From Norana najaformis (taxonomy: Eukaryota; Annelida; Clitellata; Crassiclitellata; Hormogastridae), in assembly GCA_964023275.1 (NCBI GenBank), contig OZ029919.1:5681950-5745949 (forward strand): 64,000 nucleotides of DNA. Direction: 5' to 3'. The position numbers were made by a program, and so were the translations under genes. Under the pieces are notes generated by a model. That model was not told where the DNA came from. It made no database searches and saw nothing but the letters and a program-made list of their open reading frames with translations. Within the stretch, counting starts at the first letter, position 1. Every line of letters begins with the position of its first letter. Shown here one piece after another: positions 40,001 to 49,000 of the stretch.

Positions 40001-43000
40001 CTGGCGAAGCCGCGCCTGGTGCAGCTCCAGAGTCAGTTGTCACCACTCGTGCACCACCAAGTCGTCCGCGAGCTCTTGCAGTTTCTGGGCTACTCGATGG
40101 CTGCCACACGGTTGGCATAACCGAGTGTTCGACTGTGTGCCAACACCACAGTTGAAGCATGGCATCAGCACAACTGTATCTTTCCTGAGTCGAGCGCAGT
40201 GCTGCTTGCAGTGCTCATACTCATCATTTGCTGCAGATTCTGGTCTGCCCAACCAACAACCAAGTGCACATGTTTTTGCCCATTATCCTGATGTCTAATA
40301 TATATAAATGGCTTTGGGTGTATGAACATGAACATGAACATTCTTTTATTGATCCAAAAAATATATAACAGCGATAAGCACAATATACAGAAAGGTTTTA
40401 GGATACAAAAGGAAAACCCAGAAGGGACCAAAGTCCCGCTTATTAGGGTCCCCCCTGTACCAAATGTTATTGCAAGATGACGAATGATTAACAGCATCAT
40501 TAACTGGAAACAAGCATAGTCAGAATCTGAACAAAACATCTTGGAATACAAAAAAGAAAGAACCAAACAAGAATAAACCTTAACTAGTGAAAAACTAAAA
40601 ACAAACAAATTTTTTATTTATTTAGATCATTAAGGTACGCGCGCATTGCTTTCTTAAACAATATCAAATTAGGTTCAGCACGAATATCGTGCGATATAGT
40701 ATTCCAGACAGAAGGACCAGCGCATTTGATAGAAAACAGTCGAGTATTGTGGTACGGGCAAAACTTGCACGGAAATCACCCCGAGACCTAGTAAGATGTG
40801 CATGGAGCTCAGATATACTGGAGAAGTACCCAATGAAAGCAGAGGGAAGTAGGTTATGAATAAAACGATACATAAATTCACTAATTTGCAGTTTATTAAT
40901 CTGCTCAATTTGTAAAATATTGTAGTCGTAAAAGAGTTTATTAGAAGAAGAATATGGCGGGTTTCCTATGATGATGCGAATAGCTCTTTTTTGAAGTACA
41001 ATTAATCTCCTAAGCCGGGAATGGTAAGTTGATGCCCAAACAATATTACAGTATGCCAGGTATGGGTAAATAAATGAATAATACAGATTAATAAGAATAT
41101 AGCGAGGTAATAAATAGCTGATACGAGATAATATTCCTATATTTTTAGCAATTTTAGTAGATATGTTCTTAATATGTTCTTTCCAGGTCAAGTGCTCATC
41201 AATATAAACACCAAGAAATTTAGAAGTTTTAACTTGCGAAAGTGTTATGTTATCGATAGAGACTACTGTATTCTGATTGAGAATTAATTTTTTATGAGAA
41301 CGAAACAGGATATAGTTAGTTTTCGACAAATTAAGCGATAATTTATTAGCCTTAAACCAGTCAGCTACAGCTATAAGTTCGGCATTAACATGCTCTATCA
41401 ATGAATCCAAAGATTTATGAGATAAAAAAACATTCGTATCTCAGCGAATAAAATAAAGTGCAGTGAAGATGATGAATTTGGAAGGCCATTGATATAAAGT
41501 AAGAATAGCAAGGGTCCCAAATTGGAACCCTGAGGAACACCACATCGAATAGTTCTTATCTGAGATAAAGTACTATTACACATAACCAGTTGTTGTCTAT
41601 TACCGAGATAATTGGTAAACCAGCGAAGTGTAATATCACGTATACCATAATTTTCAAGTTTTCCCAACAGAATTTGATGATCAACAGTATCAAACGCTTT
41701 ATCCAAGTCAAAATAATGCCAATAGAAAATTCATTATGATCAATAGCATACGATATTTTGTCATGCATATTTAGTAATGACATTGATGTAGAATGACCGG
41801 ATTGAAACCCATCCTGTAGAGGGTACAGAATATTCATACTATAAACATAATTATACAGTCTCTCATACATCAGTTTTTCCAATACTTTAGAAAAAATGGT
41901 AAGATAGAAATTGGCCTATAGTTAGTGACATCTTCTTTATTTCCTTGTTTGAATATAGGCACAACTTTAGCAATTTTTAAGGCAGATGGTACAATTCCGG
42001 TTGAAAACGAGCAGTTAATGATCTCCGATAAGGGAATAGCTACAGAGCACAATGCAGGATTAGCTATACAAGGATCAATATCATCGGGACCTGTGCTATG
42101 CGTAATGTGAAATGACCGACTCAGGCTGACAATTTCCTCAGGGGAGGTCGGGCATGTTACAAAAGAGTTTGGAGGTGAGGGTTTAAGATATTCACGAAAA
42201 GAAGTTTTACTAATAGGAATCCTCGCCGCTAGAGTCCGACCAATGCTTGTGAAGTAATCATTAAATTTATCAGCCAGAGTTTCAGCCTCACAAACCCTAG
42301 TACCGTTTATGTTCAAACAATCAATTACAGTACTTATGTCCCCAGCTTTTACTATTGATCGAATAACAGACCAAGTCTTTTTAAGATTATGTTTATATTT
42401 GGAAAACTCACTAGCATAATAATTTTGTTCAGTCCTGATTCGTAACTGTTTAAATTTATTACGATATACGGTAAATTTCATTTTATTCTCCCAGGTGGGA
42501 TCTTTTATATATTTTAAATATAACTTAGATTTTTCTTCCTACATGATTTTAATAAACCTCGTGTCATCCATGGTTGCTTGGGTACAAGACGACCCTTTTT
42601 ACTACTATGAATCAGTGGAAAAGCCTTGTCATAAGCACTTTTATATAGGTCAATGAACAGCGTATAAGCAAGATGCATACATGCATCAGATACTCGAGAC
42701 CAATCTAAAAGATGAAGGGAAAAGATCAATCCAAGCCAGAATCGGTAAATGATCCGATATATCACTAATGACAATCGATGAGTCAACAAGTTTAGGCCAT
42801 GCGTTAGTAAAAATATTATCAATTAAGGTAGCGGAGGTATCAGTAATTCTAGTAGGTCGAAGAATTGCCGGAGAAAAATGGTACTATGACACACAATTAA
42901 AAAAATTGTGAGTCAAGAAGTGTTCCTGAGATTTCAATAAATCGATGTTGAAATCGCCTAGTAAAAAAATTTGTTTGTCAGTTTTAGATAAATTGGACAG

Positions 43001-46000
43001 AAGTTGATCAATTTCTTCATTAAAAACTTCGACGGATTGACCCGGAGGTCTATAAAGAACACCTAGAATGCAGTCAGTTCCCTTTGTCTGATGGATACTA
43101 ATAAATAGGCTTTCATAAGAAACATGAGTTGACGTACTCAATTGAGGCTCAAAAGTATGAAAGATAATGTCAGCTCTGATGAAAAAACCAACGCCTCCGC
43201 CCCTGCCATGGTCTCTACATTTATAAACAAATTGATAACCAGGAATAAATATATTTTCTGCATTAGCCAAATCAAGCCAAGTTTCCGTCACTGCTAGAAC
43301 ATCAACAGGCAACTGGGTCAAAGAATTTGAATTTCGGGTAATTTAGATACAATACTCCTACAGTTAATATGCATAACAGTAAACATCTTATGGGATGAAT
43401 TGAACTTTGAGGTTAACAACGCGGAAGCTCCATACAAACTAGTACGTGATTTATCAGCAAAGTAATTGCCATCAGGGTCCAAGTCAATATTATTGAGTAG
43501 TGGCCGGTTTTCGTAATCATCACAGATCAGTTCAAGTTCAAGCCCATCTCTCACAGTGGACGAAAAATATGAACTACTATCATCGAGAGTAGCACTTACG
43601 AACTCACAGTCATCAACAACGTGGTTAAATGGAAACACTGTAGTTATACAATGTGTACAGTACCAGAAGTCAATTGCAGATTTGCATGAAAACTCATACG
43701 CGCAGCAGGTATAGTGAAACGAATTCCCACATAAAGTGCAAGTAGCCGATTTATGCCGATCATTTATATGGCGCGTGCATAATGAACAAACAACAAAATA
43801 ATAAGGGAGTTGATTCTGCTCCACAATTGGAACTAAAGACAGAATGATGGTGGATGAAAAAGGCATATACACAGATTTTAAGATAGCTAGCTTTGGAATT
43901 TAAGTGTAATATAACAATAATTAAACAATGATCGACAGAACATAAGAAATACAGAACGGTTCACAAATACAATCACAATTAACCCATCAGCTGGGGCCGT
44001 ATGCATGAAGCCGTAGTAAGTCCTACTACATAGTAAATGCGGCCTACTCAGGAGCAGCGAATCTATTTCGGTATGCACGACGACGTAGTAGCGCACAACT
44101 GGTGAAGTAACCCTACTCGACCTAGCTAGCACGCGTAAGTGGGCTACTACGAAGTAAGAGCAAGTAAACAACATGAAGTACTACATGAGCATTATTTGTT
44201 ATAAGCCATAAAACAGTAAAGCTTTTATTATTAATGTCAACATACAACACACTAATAAGTACAAGTAGTAAACCTTTGCATAGGGATGCAGGTAATATTA
44301 CAGTTTAAACAAAGATCTTAGAGTCTGAGTCTAAGACTCTAATATCTTTGGTTTAAACGCCTCCTTGCCCCGTTTTGTCAGTGCACCCTGCAACTTGGTC
44401 TGTTTAGCATCCTTCTCGTGTGCTATTGTCCCCCCTCAACAGGCACCGCACTTCGTCATCTGTTAAGTTTGGCTTGCTCTGTCGTTTTTTTCTGCTCTCA
44501 ATTCTAGCTACTTATACACAATAACATTCAACAATTATGTAAACACTTTACATCAGCTCCCGCCAGTTAAAACCCTCAGTTATTTCCGACGGCCCACACC
44601 CATGACCGTATTATTGCTCCCGCTAATAATTTAACGCGTAAATGTTTTATTGTTAGAATGTTGTATGCATATTAAGGATTTCTTGTGTTCTTAAATACAT
44701 GTAAACCGATGTGCGATTAGCTGTTGGTTAATAAAGAATATACTTACTTACTATCGAAGAAAGCCTCTCTAGATATCAACGCGCATGCGCCAGTAGCCAA
44801 AAGCGGTGAACCCTGCGTGAGAAATATTCCGTCGCTCGCTGGATGCAGCGAGTAACTATTTGGTTCTCTACTACTGTGTCGTGCATACCGCTTATCGTCG
44901 GCGGCTACTTGGGTAGTAGTTACTTGCCAAGTAGGCGCTATTTGGCTCGTAGCTTACTACGGCTTCATGCATACGGCCCCAGCAGGTGATGAAGATCGAC
45001 AGTCGTGACTCAGATCCGGTCCAGCTCGATCAGGGAGGCGATCCGCCTAGGTTTGTCATAGGGTGATCCTGTGCACCGAATGAAAACAGACCCACCCGCC
45101 GTCCAAGTCGCCGAGATCTTCTTCTCCCTTAGCATGGATCTGGTACGAGCAAAGATGAGAGCATTCTTCTTCGTCAGGTGTTCGTTTATGAAAATCGGTG
45201 CTGAGACAGGGCTTGCAGAGGATTCACGTAATGAAGTTTTGGTAGCAAAAACCAGATTTCTCGCCCTTCTAGAAGTAAATCGAACAATAATATTGGTCGA
45301 TGCCTGTCCTTCTTTCCACGTGGGATTCGGTGAGTAGTAGATATGTCATGTTCGCCAATTTCCAGTCCCAAACGACCCCGCATAGATCAAGGACACTTTT
45401 GACAGTTTCTTGATTAGACTGGGCAGATGTTTGTTGGGAAATGGACGAACCAGATGAGGCTTCAGCGTAACATGATTCCGGCAAACCGTGAATTATAAGA
45501 TTGTCCATCCTCGAGTAGTTTTCAATGCATATGACACATCTGTCTAAATGGGTAAACACTATGCCTGGAGAGGCGCCATGTTGCGGTCGCATACGTTTGT
45601 GCCTTTTGATTATGCCTAAGCTATATGCCGCTGATGAGAGTGGGGCCAGGGTTGGACAGTCCTTATCGTTCCCGATACTCTACCTGCCCGGCAGCGATAT
45701 GTTTGGGCCGGCCTCGTGGGTCGGAAGCCTCCCACACAAAACAGAAGTCTGCTTCGCTGAAACCGCTAGTTTGCATCTACTATTACTACTAGCTTAATTT
45801 TTTAATTCAGAGTTCATTCCTACTCAGATGAAACCTAATAACAATATTGTGTTCAAGTGCTGTTTTTGAATTAACCCTACGATTCTAAATAGATTGGTAT
45901 TAAAAAATAATAACGTAAGACAATTGGTGTAGCAACACATAAGCAGTGAAATCTAATTGTCAAATGCTATATTGAAAACAAATGTCTTTAACTCTGACTT

Positions 46001-49000
46001 ATTTTACAAAGCAGCATTAAGGCAGATGCAAGTATGCAATGTTGCTTCTTGTCTGCCCTGTCAGAGTGGTGCATATTTGAAGTACATCTGAGTGACCCAC
46101 TCACAAAACTCACTGCAGAATCTCTTGAACTAACATAATAAATGTTTTAAAACAGATGTCACGTTTACACCACAAAAATAAAAATAACAGAAATAAATGA
46201 CTAGTGCAGAACTGAACACTCAAAACATGTCTTCAAATTGAATAAGCGCATTCCTAAATTCTGAGCCACACTGCATCCTCCTGTAATAGTAAGTGTAAGC
46301 GCCACTTCTAAAAAAATCATCAGAGATACAGTTGAGTTTGTGTGCAAACTGTTTATTTTCACGTACCAAACATACGGTTGGCATCGGCTGCCCAGATCTG
46401 TTCGGTGATGTTAAGAATACTGTCGTGTGACGGCGGAGGTCTGACGTTGGCCACGCCCCACATTCTATGAACTTCCTTGTCCTTTGCATTCGGTACCCAA
46501 TAATCTGCAAAAGTGTCCATTCAATTTAATGATGATATAGTAAAAATAAAAATATAATATTATGTAAATAAATCGGTTTTTTCTGGATTGGAATTTCGTT
46601 TTTCTGCACAGGGCTGTTGAGTTTTATGATTGTCTGTTGTTTTCTGCTTGTATTGCACGTTGGAAGTTTGAATTTTGAAACTTTCTTGGTCATACATATG
46701 ATCTCGGCCACGTCCCCAGTCTAACTCAGTCTGTTTCGTTGACGGTTGTTGATTCATCATACACCTGGTCCATATTAATTCATTTGTTGTCTAAGCATAA
46801 CCTCTATGTGTATATTACACAGTATTAAATGGATCATTCAAATAGCCCGTTCTCACCGCCTCCCCGAACGTCGCATTTGGTAAGAGGGACGTGTTCAGTT
46901 TGTGGGGCTATAACACTAAGTATGTCAAAGATTGCAGGGGCATCTGCATTGCCCTCGCAACAACCCTTGCCCTGGTCTAATCAGCTACCTTCGGCTAACA
47001 TCTCCAAGACCACTCCAAGATATCCCCAGGAAATTCTGATCCAACTTTGGTAAATTCCCAAAGCAGAACCTCTATAAATTTAGTACATCCGGATGCCTGT
47101 TCTGAGTGTAACGGCATTTGCCGCTCAAATCTTAGAGGTAAAATTCTGAGTCACATTCCTAAGGCCGCCAAGCCAAGCGTGGGTAGATAGCTCATGGATC
47201 ATTATTATAAACAGGATTCCGTCAGAACCCCCATTCCTCGTCATTGGCAGGTCCTTTTGCCTTTTGGGGCTATTATTCTTGGAGGTAGGAGTCATAATTT
47301 AACATCTACCATAAAAGCGGTTGATGACTTTTTTCCAAGTGGCCAGCACAGGAGGCTTTCATTTTTTCCAGTTTCCTCATGCTTCCACATCTGCCAGCAA
47401 CGGAAAAAACAACAGTGATCAAGCAATCACAGCGGCTTTTGCCTCAAAGCTGGAGGATGGAAACATTAAGGCAGTCGTTCGAATCCTCTGTTAAGAGGAC
47501 GAAACAGTTCCCATAAACACCGAGACACATGTTGAGCTAAGTCTCAAACATCTTGCACCTTTTTTTGGATCATCCGCATCCTTTCTTACCACCTATGACC
47601 AGGGTTTCCCCCAAGTCACTGAAGACAAAACACTAAAACACATACGCTCTTACTCAGGTTCGTCAATAGGCACAAACGGACTGCGCCCTGAACACGTCTA
47701 CGACCTGGTGAGCTGTTCTGAATTAGGCCCCGAACTAGTAGCAGCAATAACAGCCCTAGTGAATACTCTCTTGGCTGGGGCTTCCCTTCAGGAGCTTCGC
47801 ACCATCGTTTTGTTGGCACACTGCTCTATGCAGAAAAATCAGGTGGTCTGCGCCTGACTGTAATTGGATATTACTGGCGCAGACTAGCATCAAAATGTGC
47901 CAACACATTCACTATCTCAAAGGTAACGGGCTACCTTATCACCCAGACAGGTGGGAGTGGGAGTCAGTAATCGTAATCTAATCGTAATTTCGAGATTTCT
48001 ACAACGCCCAACGAAAGCCGCGCCGCGGGGACCAGCTTATTCACAGGCGCTCAGTCAAAACAAAATCGATAGGCAAAAGGGTTCGGTTCCAGGTCAAGAT
48101 CCAAAAGTCAGGCGGAGAAACAGCGTGGAAGCTACGGTTGGTGGTGTTTGGGGTTGGAGAGGAGAGGGAGATAAGAGGAAGAATGGGTGTCAAGGTACGA
48201 TCTGTGAAAGAGGAATGTTTTGAGTTTTGAGTGAAAGGCAGTGGTGGATGTGAGGCAGCGGTTCATGCAAGCAGGCGTTTTCTTGAAAGTATTCAGCAAA
48301 AATTCTGTACTTGTCAAATTAGATTTTGCAAACGCATTTAACAGCCTGTTCAGGGATCAAGTGCTTTCTTCTGCGTACACTATTCTGCTGAACTAGCTCC
48401 TTATTGCCATCTAGCCTATGCTGAAGCCACTGAATCAACTTTTCTATTTCATCCCAGATGGGTCCAAAACAAGGAAAGCCTCTGGGCCCACTCCGCTTTT
48501 GTCTGTCGCTTCAACCAGTTTTTTACAGTCTTCTTCTCTCACTCGTGGCTATCTGGATGGTCTCATTCTGGGAGGAAGAATCGGTAGTGGTTGCAAGAAG
48601 CAGACATGATCAAGCTGGAATTTATGAAGCTACGCTTCAATCGTGCCAAATGGGAGATAATTTCGCGGTGCCAACTTACGACCAAATACAGTTCTCTCAA
48701 CGAGTTCTTGCCTATCAGACCCTAGGCGACTTCTCTTTTTGGCGCCTCACTTTCTAAAGCAGACGATTAGGAGCATGTTCTTGACTATGTTGCGCCAAGG
48801 TCTGGAAATAATACTCTCGCAGCAGTGCAGTGGGCGCAGCTATGGCAGATCTCCTGGTCAAATTGGACCCGCGGCAACTGCAGAGCCAATATGCGGTCGG
48901 AACAATGGGACCCCCCGCGCAGCCCTGTTTGTCACAGTCTGTCGAATCTGGTGGCCAAGGTGCAGACTATATGCCTGGAATGGCAGACCCAGCGCAAAAA

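Noticed and set aside
38876-40321. Bacterial contamination or an integrated virus as the source of the GC-rich island
   Set aside because: It sits within homologous intron sequence and shares modules with a second island, so it is genomic; no viral or bacterial family could be recognised, so no such claim is made.
43887-44174. Frame at the LINE/TIR element boundary
   Set aside because: It crosses the insertion junction of the TIR element and is chance.
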